This document shows positions 1-6,732 of a stretch of DNA of 9,478 nucleotides, piece after piece. A model generated the notes under the pieces. That model was not told the origin of the DNA, did not search any database, and saw nothing but the letters and a program-made list of their open reading frames with translations. Location: the NCBI GenBank assembly GCA_030600975.1, contig JAUVUL010000032.1:1-9478 (forward strand). The letters run 5' to 3'. This stretch comes from Candidatus Aegiribacteria sp. GTDB taxonomy: Bacteria; Fermentibacterota; Fermentibacteria; Fermentibacterales; JCC-6. The translations under genes were made by a program, and so were the position numbers. How positions within the stretch are numbered: position 1 is the first letter of the stretch; every line of letters starts with the position of its first letter.

Positions 1-2040
1 ACCTCGATATTCAATGCACTTACCGGCGCAAAGCAGCATGTGGCGAACTACCCCGGAATCACGGTGGAAATCAAGGAAGGTAAAGCCGTATCGGGCGAAT
101 TCACCGTTGAAGTCATCGACCTGCCGGGAACCTACAGCCTTACTCCCTATTCCCCCGATGAGGTCGCCGCAAGGGATTACCTTCTGGAGCAGCATCCGGA
201 TGTTGTGATCCATGTTGTGGATGCTTCCAACCTGGAGCGAAACCTCTACCTGACAACTCAGCTTATGGAGCTGGGAGTACCTGTAGTAATCGCTCTTAAC
301 ATGATCGATATAGCTGAAGCAAGAGGAATAAGGATCGATTCGGAAGGTCTTTCTAGAATACTGGGAATACCTGTAGTACGTACTATAGCCAACAGGGGAA
401 CAGGTTCCGATGAACTTCTGCAGAAGGCTTTGAGCATCGCAATAGAAGAAGCCAGCTGGGTCCCGATAGACCTCTCCTACGGACAGGCATCAGATGATGC
501 TCTGCGGATACTGGAGAAGAAAATCAGGGAAACGGAACTCCTCACGGATATGGTACCTCCAGGATGGCTTGCACTGAGGCTGCTGGAGCAGGATTCACAT
601 ACGATCAGCAGGATTGAAAAACTGGATTCGTCCGCAGGAGATGAAATATTAGACATGTCAGCTGATCTGGCGGACAGAGTATTCAGGGAGATGAACGATG
701 AAACCGAGGGTGTTATCGCCGATCACAGGTACGGATTTGTCGCCGGTGTCGTTAAACGGATAAAAAGCAATTCATCGCTGAACAGAGTATACCTTTCGGA
801 CAAAATAGACAGGTTTCTGACAAATCCCTTTCTTGGTCCTGTTGTCATGGCTGCAGTACTGTTCGGTCTTTTCCAATTCACATTCTTCATAAGCAGTATA
901 CCTATCGCATTGATGGAAGGGTTCTTCAGCTGGCTCCACAGTGTCGCATGGAACGTTCTGCCAGAGGGGCTCATCAGATCAATGGTAGTCAGCGGAGCCA
1001 TCGACGGTGTCGGAGGTGTAGTCGGTTTTGTGCCCCTTATCATGTTTATGTTCTTTTTCATATCCATTCTCGAGGACACCGGTTACATGGCCAGAATAGC
1101 ATTCCTGATGGACAGGATATTCCGGAAATTCGGTCTTCACGGAAATTCCATCGTACCCTTCATCGTATCAGGTGGAATTACCGGTGGATGCGCAGTACCG
1201 GGCATAATGGCCGCCAGAACACTCAGGGATCCCAGGGAAAGAATCGCCACGATACTCTCTGTCCCCTTCATGAACTGCGGCGCAAAACTTCCGATATACG
1301 CCCTCCTTATAGCAGCCTTCTTCTCAGCCCATGAAGGCCTGATGCTGTTTCTGCTTGTCCTCCTTTCATGGACATTCGCATTACTTTCCGCCAAGATGCT
1401 GCGTTCCACCATACTGAAGGGTGAATCAACCTCATTCGTTCTTGAGCTTCCTCCCTACAGGCTTCCATCAATAAAAAGTCTCCTCATACACATGTGGGAA
1501 AGAACGTGGCTATATCTTAGAAAGGCTGGAACCGTTATCCTGTTTGCTTCAGTTGTGATGTGGGCTCTGATGACATTCCCTACTCTGCCGGCTGATCAGG
1601 TGTCATCCCTGACCGGCAACGAACTTGCGCAGGCAAGACTGTCGTATTCCGTCGCGGGAAGGGCCGGCAGGGCATTCGAAAGCATCACGAAACCACTTAT
1701 GGGATTTGACTGGAAAACCGATGTTGCGCTTATCGGTGGATTCGCTGCCAAGGAGATTGTGGTTTCCACTCTTGGTACAGTCTATTCAATGGGAGAAATT
1801 GACGCCGATGATTCATCATCCCTTTCGGAAAGGCTGACCGATGAGGAAGGATGGAATCCTGTAGTGGCCTTTGCCCTTATCATGTTCACAATGCTGTACA
1901 TACCATGTATAGCCACCATCGCTGTCATAAAGCGTGAGACACGTTCATGGAAATGGGCGGGATTCGCAATCGTCTACACAACAGGTGCTGCGGCGATAGT
2001 CGCGACAGCTGTTTACCAGATAGGAATGCTGTTCTACTGA
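1..2040 (+). CDS. feoB: Ferrous iron transporter FeoB, 5'-truncated by the window edge
   Basis: FeoB is an inner-membrane Fe(II) uptake protein with a cytosolic N-terminal G domain. The reading frame is open from base 1, and the first visible residues (TSIFNALTG) are the tail of the P-loop, so roughly 15 N-terminal residues lie outside the window. Counting from base 1, the G3 motif DLPG is at residues 40-43 and the G4 motif NMID at 100-103. The membrane half begins near residue 270. It carries the first Gate region with the conserved GCAVPGIMAARTL stretch and the Cys-containing SVPFMNCGAKLPIY segment, and a second Gate region (GGFAAKEIVVSTLG) near residues 579-592. The length, about 680 visible residues, suits a complete functional FeoB. 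No feoA is visible. An insertion-sequence remnant starts immediately after the stop, and part of this gene's 3' end recurs at 5213-5343. Identification is firm; an internal ATG at 40 is not the real start. Confidence 0.96.
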   Translation, partial: TSIFNALTGAKQHVANYPGITVEIKEGKAVSGEFTVEVIDLPGTYSLTPYSPDEVAARDYLLEQHPDVVIHVVDASNLERNLYLTTQLMELGVPVVIALNMIDIAEARGIRIDSEGLSRILGIPVVRTIANRGTGSDELLQKALSIAIEEASWVPIDLSYGQASDDALRILEKKIRETELLTDMVPPGWLALRLLEQDSHTISRIEKLDSSAGDEILDMSADLADRVFREMNDETEGVIADHRYGFVAGVVKRIKSNSSLNRVYLSDKIDRFLTNPFLGPVVMAAVLFGLFQFTFFISSIPIALMEGFFSWLHSVAWNVLPEGLIRSMVVSGAIDGVGGVVGFVPLIMFMFFFISILEDTGYMARIAFLMDRIFRKFGLHGNSIVPFIVSGGITGGCAVPGIMAARTLRDPRERIATILSVPFMNCGAKLPIYALLIAAFFSAHEGLMLFLLVLLSWTFALLSAKMLRSTILKGESTSFVLELPPYRLPSIKSLLIHMWERTWLYLRKAGTVILFASVVMWALMTFPTLPADQVSSLTGNELAQARLSYSVAGRAGRAFESITKPLMGFDWKTDVALIGGFAAKEIVVSTLGTVYSMGEIDADDSSSLSERLTDEEGWNPVVAFALIMFTMLYIPCIATIAVIKRETRSWKWAGFAIVYTTGAAAIVATAVYQIGMLFY

Positions 2041-2069
2041 CCTGATAAGTAAACAACTGTGCCCTTGCC

Positions 2070-2388
2070 CGAAACTTCGATGTTTCCGATTCCCTGGAGT
2101 GGATAGCCCGCATAACATCCCACATCCCGAAAAAGACAGCTGTGGGCTGTGCTTCTGAAGAAGGTCTGGGATGTCGATGTCCTCAAGTGCCCGAAGTACG
2201 GAGGACAGATGACAGTTATTTCCTTCATTGAACAGCCTTTGGTTATCAGGCGCATCCTGAAACATCTTGATCTCTGGGAAGACCCAAGACCCCCTCCAGA
2301 GCCTCTGGAACTGGTATGCGAACCTTGTGCAGACTACGTTCCATGGCAGGACGATGTTCCGGGATCTCCCTGGAACCACTGGTTTTGA
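2070..2388 (+). pseudogene. IS91-like (Y2) transposase C-terminal remnant with internal deletion
   Basis: Two blocks typical of the C-terminus of IS91-family transposases lie in different frames. The first (2070-2129) reads RNFDVSDSLEWIARITSHIP. The second (2131-2388) reads KRQLWAVLLKKVWDVDVLKCP, then GGQMTVISFIEQPLVIRRIL, and ends in a PWQDDVP motif and a TGA. In the family these blocks are separated by a conserved Tyr-rich segment (of the RYYGWYSN type), which is missing here: HIP is joined directly to KRQLWA, with a frame change. The usual CPKCGG knuckle reads CPKYGG, so a presumed metal ligand is lost. The N-terminal catalytic region is absent. This is debris, not a functional transposase. 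It starts within about 30 bp of the feoB stop, so it marks the left edge of the accessory island. The family is called from remembered sequence character, not from a search. Confidence 0.78.
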
Positions 2389-2495
2389 GTCATTATGGTT
2401 TCCGAGCATATGCTCGGGACCGCTGATGTACAATCAAGCTGGTTTCTGTAGATCTCTCCAGGAACCACTGGTTTCTGGCTTTACTGGTTTCCTGA
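2363..2495. repeat. Imperfect direct repeat, about 45 bp, 88 bp apart
   Basis: A unit starting gatctc and containing ggaaccactggttt occurs at 2363-2407 and again at 2451-2495. Both copies continue into a similar (c/t)atta/ttta-tggtttcc stretch, with a few substitutions and one-base indels. The first copy overlaps the end of the IS91-like remnant. It may be a relic of nested insertions or of IS terminal structure; the origin is unknown. Confidence 0.6.
2402..2417. repeat. Perfect 16-bp palindrome downstream of transposase remnant
   Basis: ccgagcatatgctcgg is its own exact reverse complement. It lies 14 bp beyond the stop of the IS91-like remnant. IS91-type elements keep a hairpin-bearing origin end (oriIS) 3' of the transposase, so this could be that end; position is the only support. 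It has no T-run and does not look like a terminator. Confidence 0.55.
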
Positions 2496-2543
2496 AATAG
2501 AGGTTGGGTAATAATTCATGGATCCGGTTTCACGGAGACGTAT

Positions 2544-2598
2544 ATCCTGACACCGGGGCTCCAGTGTATTCCAGTGTATATCCGCCGGCAACGATGTT
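2544..2598 (+). repeat. 55-bp direct repeat, left copy
   Basis: Bases 2544-2598 are identical over all 55 positions to 3940-3994, in the same orientation and 1,396 bp apart. The unit starts atcctgacacc and contains a near-tandem ccagtgtatt/ccagtgtata. The two copies bracket the ATPase gene and its promoter. To the left of the copies there is no similarity; to the right, weaker similarity continues for about 100-150 bp. It could be an attachment-site-like duplication, a dispersed intergenic repeat, or the conserved core of an older tandem duplication. Confidence 0.9.
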
Positions 2599-2720
2599 GG
2601 ACTACGGGTGTTTTGGACAGTATGGTTAATTTCAGACAGGAAAATTGTGTGATATTGAGACAGATATGCTTTTTCGGGAGGTTTGCCGGAACGGTGGGGA
2701 ATCTAAATTCCTATTGCTTA

Positions 2721-2761
2721 TACCATGAATATCCGTCTTGACATGACGGATATTCATGGTA
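2721..2761. promoter_or_regulatory. Perfect inverted repeat (17-bp arms, 7-nt loop), probable operator
   Basis: The arm taccatgaatatccgtc (2721-2737) is exactly complementary to 2745-2761 around the loop ttgacat (2738-2744). The loop contains a consensus -35 hexamer, and the right arm fills the spacer up to the -10 hexamer of the ATPase promoter. A dimeric protein bound here would occlude RNA polymerase. No U-run follows, and the structure sits 11 bp before a start codon, so an operator is more likely than a terminator. The binding protein is unknown. Confidence 0.75.
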
Positions 2762-2765
2762 GAAT
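2738..2765 (+). promoter_or_regulatory. Leaderless sigma70-type promoter for the ATPase gene
   Basis: TTGACA (2738-2743) is followed after 16 bp by TAGAAT (2760-2765, five of six to consensus). The expected transcription start, 6-8 bp beyond, falls on or next to the A of the ATG at 2772. No Shine-Dalgarno-like purine run precedes that ATG, whereas the other start codons in the window do have one. Together these indicate a leaderless mRNA. Confidence 0.65.
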
Positions 2766-2771
2766 CCCTGT

Positions 2772-3920
2772 ATGATTCAGCGCAAGGCAATACTGAGAAG
2801 ACTGAAGGACGCGCTCGCCCGAAGCCGTGTTGTAGTCATGGTCGGTCCGCGCCAGAGCGGTAAGACAACTCTGGCAAGGCAACTGCTGGACCCGGATTCC
2901 GTCAATTACTTCGACCTGGAGGATCCTGCTAGCCTGGCACGTCTTGATGAACCCATGACCGCACTTGGACCGCTGGAAAATCTGGTCGTGATCGACGAGG
3001 TCCAGAGGCGACCGGATCTCTTCCCGATACTCCGTGTCCTGGTTGACCGCCGACCCTCACCGGCTCGCTTTCTGATTCTTGGTAGCGCGTCGGGTGATCT
3101 CATGCGTCAGACCTCGGAAAGCCTGGCTGGTCGCATGGAGCGGATTACTATCAGCGGTTTCTCTCTTATGGAGTTGGGAATCGAAACAGAGCAGGATCTG
3201 TGGTTGCGCGGAGGATTTCCGCTCTCGTTTCTGGCTGCCAGTGAATCTGTAAGCAGTGCATGGCGGAGGAGTTTCGTTTTGACCCTCCTGGAGCGGGATC
3301 TGCCGCAGTTGGGCGTACGCATTCCTGCGATGGCTCTGCAACGCTTCTGGGTGATGCTGGCGCACTACCACGGGCAGATCTGGAACGCAGCAGAGTCGGC
3401 ACGTGCCCTGGGTGTGAGTGAATCAACCACTCGGCGATATCTCGACCTTCTCACAGATACATTCATGATTCGGCAGCTACAGCCCTACCGTGCCAATCTG
3501 CGCAAGCGTCAGGTGAAGTCTCCGAAGATCTATGTCCGTGATACCGCGATACTGCATCAACTGCTCGGTATCGGTTCCATGAAGAGCCTTCTCACTCATC
3601 CGAAAGTGGGTGCTTCCTGGGAGGGATACGTAATCGAGCAGATACTGAGCGTCGAACCAAATGATGGTATCTTTTTCTGGGCTACACATCAGGGCGCCGA
3701 GATCGATCTGATCCTGCAGAAAGGCGGTCAACTATTCGGAGTCGAGTGCAAGCGGGCGGATGCACCGAAACTCACACCCTCGATTCGTATAGCCCTGGAA
3801 GATCTGGAGCTTCAGAAGGTTGCAGTGCTCTATCCGGGGACCAGGCGGTACTCTTTATCCGCGCAGGTGGATGCGGTTCCATTACGGACACTTGCAGAAG
3901 ACAGCTCTATCTTTCATTGA
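2772..3920 (+). CDS. AAA-type ATPase with C-terminal DUF4143
   Basis: The 382-residue length is usual for this family, whose cellular role is largely unknown. It has a P-loop ATPase half and a DUF4143 half. Walker A is GPRQSGKTT at residues 25-33 and Walker B LVVIDEVQ at about 71-78, followed by a sensor-like FLILGSAS stretch. The middle has a winged-helix-like segment (ARALGVSESTTRRYLDLL). The C-terminus has GAEIDLIL followed by GVECKRA, resembling the core of a PD-(D/E)XK fold as is usual in DUF4143 proteins; nuclease activity is not established. The start at 2772 is chosen because the reading begins MIQRKAILRRL, as in relatives, and fits the leaderless promoter. It stands alone between 55-bp direct repeats among IS remnants and looks richer in GC than the YARHG gene beside it, suggesting horizontal transfer. 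The frame is intact. Confidence 0.92.
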   Translation: MIQRKAILRRLKDALARSRVVVMVGPRQSGKTTLARQLLDPDSVNYFDLEDPASLARLDEPMTALGPLENLVVIDEVQRRPDLFPILRVLVDRRPSPARFLILGSASGDLMRQTSESLAGRMERITISGFSLMELGIETEQDLWLRGGFPLSFLAASESVSSAWRRSFVLTLLERDLPQLGVRIPAMALQRFWVMLAHYHGQIWNAAESARALGVSESTTRRYLDLLTDTFMIRQLQPYRANLRKRQVKSPKIYVRDTAILHQLLGIGSMKSLLTHPKVGASWEGYVIEQILSVEPNDGIFFWATHQGAEIDLILQKGGQLFGVECKRADAPKLTPSIRIALEDLELQKVAVLYPGTRRYSLSAQVDAVPLRTLAEDSSIFH

Positions 3921-3939
3921 GGACCCCCCAACAACTACC

Positions 3940-3994
3940 ATCCTGACACCGGGGCTCCAGTGTATTCCAGTGTATATCCGCCGGCAACGATGTT
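3940..3994 (+). repeat. 55-bp direct repeat, right copy
   Basis: This is the exact partner of 2544-2598. It starts 19 bp after the ATPase stop codon and lies in the 213-bp spacer before the secreted YARHG gene. Downstream, 3995-4117 can be aligned loosely with 2599-2720, for example cagtttcaggcagga against aatttcagacagga, so the region upstream of the YARHG gene resembles the region upstream of the ATPase promoter. Confidence 0.9.
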
Positions 3995-4133
3995 TGACTG
4001 CGGATGTTCCAGGTCGTATTGTCAGTTTCAGGCAGGATTCGGAGGTTTATTGGGACGAATGGGCTGTTTCGGCAGCAAGTTGTGGAATCCCGGAAAATCC
4101 ATTGTCCTATTGTTAAAGACCAAGGAGACTATA

Positions 4134-4988
4134 ATGGCAGTGAGGATAACACTATTATGCACCATTCTTCTCCTTCCCGTTTTCGGGTATGCTTTTGATG
4201 AAGAGACAATCCGCGTGTACGAACTTCGCTCGGAAGTAAAGGCGAATCTTTATGCTGGAGATGATGTAATTTATCAGGGTGACATACAAATTCTGAATTT
4301 CAGACTTTCGGATTTTCAGGTGGCATCCCTGAATGCGCATGAACTAATGCTGCTGAGGAATGCAATTTATGCAAAGTACGGATACACTTTCGATAATGAG
4401 ACAATTCTTGATCACTTTGAGCAGTTCGACTGGTTTGAACCGAGAAGCAATGATGTCAGCGAATTGCTTAATGATACCGATCAATGGAACATCGATTTGA
4501 TACTCTTTTATGAGAGCAGATTGGAATCCTGTGAAACTGAACTCCCGGGTATAGATGAAATGGTTGGTTTCTGGCACAGACATCCCTACGTCGCTTCAGG
4601 ATGGTCGGAGCGCTATTTTTTCTATTCGGACAGCAGGTTCGTTTTCCGGGAAAGCCAGATGGATGGTGCGGCAAGACTCCTGGAACTCTCAGGTGAATGG
4701 TATATAGAGGGTAACCATCTTGTACTTGCAGCTGATTCAGCCGCATATATCGTGGGAGGAAAGATTGTAGCTCCATATGCTTCATACGGCTCTGATTATG
4801 TGATTGATAATGGAGAATTAGCATACAATGAGCTTTGCCCCCATGAAGTTTTACGGCTGCCTCTGGCTGATTATACTGAAACCGGGGAACCTCAGGGTTA
4901 CGGCTCAGTGACAATACCGGTTTTGAGGATTGGATATAATCAGTACTGGCGAAAGGAAGATGATCCCGAAAGAAATTACCTGCAGTAG
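4134..4988 (+). CDS. Secreted YARHG-domain protein
   Basis: This 284-residue protein is placed at the ATG at 4134 because an aaggag Shine-Dalgarno site (4122-4127) precedes it at good spacing and a signal peptide follows: MAVRITLLCTILLLPVFGYA with probable cleavage before FDEE. The open frame extends upstream to 3960, but that part overlaps the 55-bp repeat and has no export signal. Residues about 62-125 match the YARHG domain: LNAHELMLLRNAIYAKYGYTF, then an F-x-x-FDWFEP segment and a helix ending in LILFYESRL. Known YARHG domains are extracellular or periplasmic and of undefined biochemistry. The rest, with GFWHRHPYV and a GEWYIEGNHLVL beta segment, resembles a lipocalin-like 'deviation from baseline' fold, but I do not recognise a family there. 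No lipobox Cys is seen. It may be island cargo. Confidence 0.8.
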   Translation: MAVRITLLCTILLLPVFGYAFDEETIRVYELRSEVKANLYAGDDVIYQGDIQILNFRLSDFQVASLNAHELMLLRNAIYAKYGYTFDNETILDHFEQFDWFEPRSNDVSELLNDTDQWNIDLILFYESRLESCETELPGIDEMVGFWHRHPYVASGWSERYFFYSDSRFVFRESQMDGAARLLELSGEWYIEGNHLVLAADSAAYIVGGKIVAPYASYGSDYVIDNGELAYNELCPHEVLRLPLADYTETGEPQGYGSVTIPVLRIGYNQYWRKEDDPERNYLQ

Positions 4989-5055
4989 TGTTATACGCAA
5001 TGCACCTACAGAACGCCAGATGAGGAAGGAATATTGCTCAGCCCGGTGAGTTCTA

Positions 5056-5115
5056 CCACCGATTCCGTTTTTATCTGGCCACCGATTCCGCTCCAAAGTT
5101 GCCACTCAGTTTCCT
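5056..5115 (-). mobile_element. IS21-family element end: 23-bp-periodic terminal repeats
   Basis: ccaccgattccg occurs at 5056-5067 and 5079-5090, with a third diverged unit from 5102 (ccactcagtttcc); starts are exactly 23 bp apart. Read on the minus strand these give the cggaatcggtgg series that follows istB in IS21-family elements, where multiple terminal repeats bind the transposase. The outer tip of the element is not certain; it may lie near the YARHG stop (4989 begins tgttatacgc). From 4989 to 5055 I see nothing else. Confidence 0.72.
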
Positions 5116-5207
5116 CTGTTTTTCCAGTTTCGACGTTCAGGTGATATCTGAGATGCAACTATTGTTGAGCGGACATTGTATCTGTCTTCAAGAAGCTCAA
5201 GTATAAC
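5106..5207 (-). pseudogene. istB (IS21 helper ATPase) 3' remnant
   Basis: On the minus strand 5207-5106 reads VILELLEDRYNVRSTIVASQ, then ISPERRNWKNRGN and stop. This matches the IstB C-terminal LLEILEDRYGRRSTIVTSQ region. The following IstB segment (WHEYIGDPTIADAILDRL type) is missing, so the 3' end has an internal deletion, and everything upstream, including the AAA+ core, is gone. The remnant joins a feoB fragment at about 5205-5213. It cannot encode a working helper protein. Confidence 0.75.
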
Positions 5208-5212
5208 CTCTC

Positions 5213-5343
5213 ATGGGATTTGACTGGAAAACCGATGTTACGTTTATCGGCGGATTCGCTGCCAAGGAGATTGTGGTTTCCACTCTTGGTACAGTCTATT
5301 CAATGAGAGAAATCGATTCAGATAGGAATGCTGTTCTACTGAC
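5213..5343 (+). pseudogene. Duplicated, decayed feoB 3' fragment
   Basis: Bases 5213-5316 match feoB 1699-1802 at 99 of 104 positions, covering the second Gate motif (GGFAAKEIVVSTLG). All five differences are transitions. Bases 5319-5343 then match 2017-2041 at 25 of 25, spanning the feoB stop. Relative to feoB the copy lacks 212 bp, which shifts the frame, so reading runs past the old stop to a TAG at 5369-5371. Its left end meets the istB remnant and its right end reaches the glgC 3' end with only about 24 bp between. It is not expected to make a functional product; it is a scar of rearrangement. Confidence 0.93.
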
Positions 5344-5367
5344 ACTGACAGTAAAACGGAACCAGGG

Positions 5368-6630
5368 CTAGATCACGAATCCAGGCTCGATCATGGTATT
5401 CTTGGGTATGACAATGATGCCGTCGCGAATACAGAAAAGTTCCGAAGAGTATTCCTGAATACCCTCTTTGTTCTCAAGTCTGCACCCATCACCTATTCTG
5501 GCATTCTTATCGATGATCGCGTTCTTTATGATGCAGTTCTCCCCGATTCCAAGGGGCAGCATCTCACTATGAATATTCCTTGGGTCAAGGTAGTGACCCT
5601 CCCAGTAATCCGAACCGATGAATACGCATCTTTCCATCACAGTCCCGCTTCGAACCTTTCCTCGTAACCCCACAATACAATCGCTGAACGATACTCCGCT
5701 TACATCGGAAGCATCGCATATGATCGTATTATTCATCCTGCAGTTATTAATTCTTGCCCCGGGAAGAGCCCTTGCCCGTGTATAAAGCGGCGAGAAACTT
5801 GTATACATATCAAAGTCCGGGTCGGGTCGCGCCATATCCAGATTGGCCTTGAAGAAACTGGAGATGGTTCCGATGTCGGACCAGTAGCCGTCGAACATGT
5901 GTGAAACTACTCTGTATGAACCTATGGAATGCGGTATGATCTCCTTTCCGAAATCAATGACATCAGGCTCCTTCTCAAGTACTTCCCTGAGAATATCGGG
6001 AGAGAACATGTAGATACCCATGCTTCCAAGATAGGACCTTGAAACGGTGGTTCCTTCCTGAGCGCTCATCAGCTCTTCCAGTTCGTCTTCCGACGGTTTT
6101 TCCCTGAACTCCGTGATAAAACCGTTACTGCCCACTTTCATAATACCCATTGAGGGAGCCTCAGCAGCGGTAACAGGTTTGGTTGCGATGGTAATATCAG
6201 CATTACTGTTCTCATGGCACCTTGCAAATTCTCTGAAATCCATTCTGTAAAGCTGATCACCTGAGAGTATAAGGACCAGATCCGGATGCTGGCTGTTGAT
6301 GTACTTGAGGCTCTGCCTGACCGCATCAGCGGTTCCCTGGAACCACTCCTTGTTTTCATCGGTCTGTTCGGCTGCGAGAATGGAAACAAAACCGTGGGTG
6401 AACCTGTCAAATCTGTACGTACGTGCCACGTGTGTGTTAAGGCTCTCACTGTTATACTGTGTAAGGACAAGCATATGCCTGATCTGATCGTTGATACAGT
6501 TCGAAATCGGGATATCTATAAGCCTGTACTTGCCGCCTATCGGAACAGCAGGCTTGCTTCTGTCGCGGGTAAGGGGAAAGAGCCTGGTTCCCCTTCCTCC
6601 TCCAAGAATCACCGCAATTATCCTTCTCAT
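5368..6630 (-). CDS. glgC: Glucose-1-phosphate adenylyltransferase (ADP-glucose pyrophosphorylase)
   Basis: GlgC makes ADP-glucose from ATP and glucose-1-phosphate, the committed step of bacterial glycogen synthesis. The 420-residue protein starts MRRIIAVILGGGRGTRLFPLT, the nucleotide-binding loop, followed by SKPAVPIGGKYRLIDIPISNC. It has WFQGTADAVRQ near residue 95, SGDQLYRMD with the catalytic Asp, FREKP with the glucose-1-phosphate-binding Lys, and GSMGIYMFS. The C-terminal third has hexapeptide-like turns (IGENCIIKNAIIDKNARIGDG) of a left-handed beta-helix. Length and layout resemble the cyanobacterial/plant type; the allosteric effector cannot be read from this. A gggagga Shine-Dalgarno site at 6634-6640 lies rather close to the ATG at 6630. 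It stands alone, with no other glg gene visible, divergent from the DUF2089 operon and convergent with the feoB fragment. Confidence 0.96.
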   Translation of the reverse strand: MRRIIAVILGGGRGTRLFPLTRDRSKPAVPIGGKYRLIDIPISNCINDQIRHMLVLTQYNSESLNTHVARTYRFDRFTHGFVSILAAEQTDENKEWFQGTADAVRQSLKYINSQHPDLVLILSGDQLYRMDFREFARCHENSNADITIATKPVTAAEAPSMGIMKVGSNGFITEFREKPSEDELEELMSAQEGTTVSRSYLGSMGIYMFSPDILREVLEKEPDVIDFGKEIIPHSIGSYRVVSHMFDGYWSDIGTISSFFKANLDMARPDPDFDMYTSFSPLYTRARALPGARINNCRMNNTIICDASDVSGVSFSDCIVGLRGKVRSGTVMERCVFIGSDYWEGHYLDPRNIHSEMLPLGIGENCIIKNAIIDKNARIGDGCRLENKEGIQEYSSELFCIRDGIIVIPKNTMIEPGFVI

Positions 6631-6656
6631 CAGTCCTCCCGGGTTGTTCTATAGGC

Positions 6657-6685
6657 AATAGAACCACGAGGTGGAGCAGAGTCAA
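6657..6685 (-). promoter_or_regulatory. Candidate glgC promoter
   Basis: On the minus strand TTGACT (6685-6680) is followed after 17 bp by TCTATT (6662-6657, four of six to consensus). Transcription would start near 6650, leaving about 20 nt of leader containing the Shine-Dalgarno site. The -10 is weak, so this is tentative. Confidence 0.4.
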
Positions 6686-6732
6686 GGAGGAGGGGAACAA
6701 GTGGTTTCAATATTAAATAAATGATTCAATAC

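Larger units (their letters stand above)
2389..2771. other. Non-coding spacer between IS91-like remnant and ATPase gene
   Basis: No convincing gene is seen here; short open frames have no Shine-Dalgarno site or recognisable protein. The stretch holds a degenerate direct repeat, a 16-bp palindrome at 2402-2417, the first copy of a 55-bp repeat at 2544-2598, and the promoter/inverted-repeat structure at 2721-2765. From 2599 to about 2720 it also has a weaker resemblance to 3995-4117, upstream of the YARHG gene, suggesting a longer, older duplication. Confidence 0.7.

Noticed and set aside
2149..2388. Intact 79-residue gene with a GTG start
   Set aside because: It is the C-terminal end of an IS91-like transposase, with the frame continuing upstream of the GTG and the catalytic part missing.
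1945..2433. 162-codon minus-strand open frame over the feoB end and IS remnant
   Set aside because: It is antisense to feoB and to recognisable transposase blocks, resembles no protein family, and has no start signals.
2721..2761. Inverted repeat as a rho-independent terminator
   Set aside because: It is AT-rich in the stem, has no following T-run, no intact gene ends just upstream, and it carries promoter hexamers ending at a start codon.
3960..4133. Longer start for the YARHG gene at 3960
   Set aside because: This part overlaps the 55-bp repeat, has no Shine-Dalgarno site and would bury the signal peptide; the ATG at 4134 has both a good site and an N-terminal export signal.
4468..4914. 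148-codon minus-strand open frame inside the YARHG gene
   Set aside because: It is an out-of-frame shadow; the plus strand has a signal peptide and a recognisable domain over the same bases.
5056..5115. Possible CRISPR or minisatellite from 23-bp-spaced repeats
   Set aside because: There are only three units, the third diverged, no spacer-repeat structure, and they directly follow an istB remnant as IS21 terminal repeats do.
5213..5371. Small functional protein from the feoB fragment
   Set aside because: It has no Shine-Dalgarno site, it is a 3' slice of a membrane protein, and its end comes from a frame shift after a 212-bp deletion.
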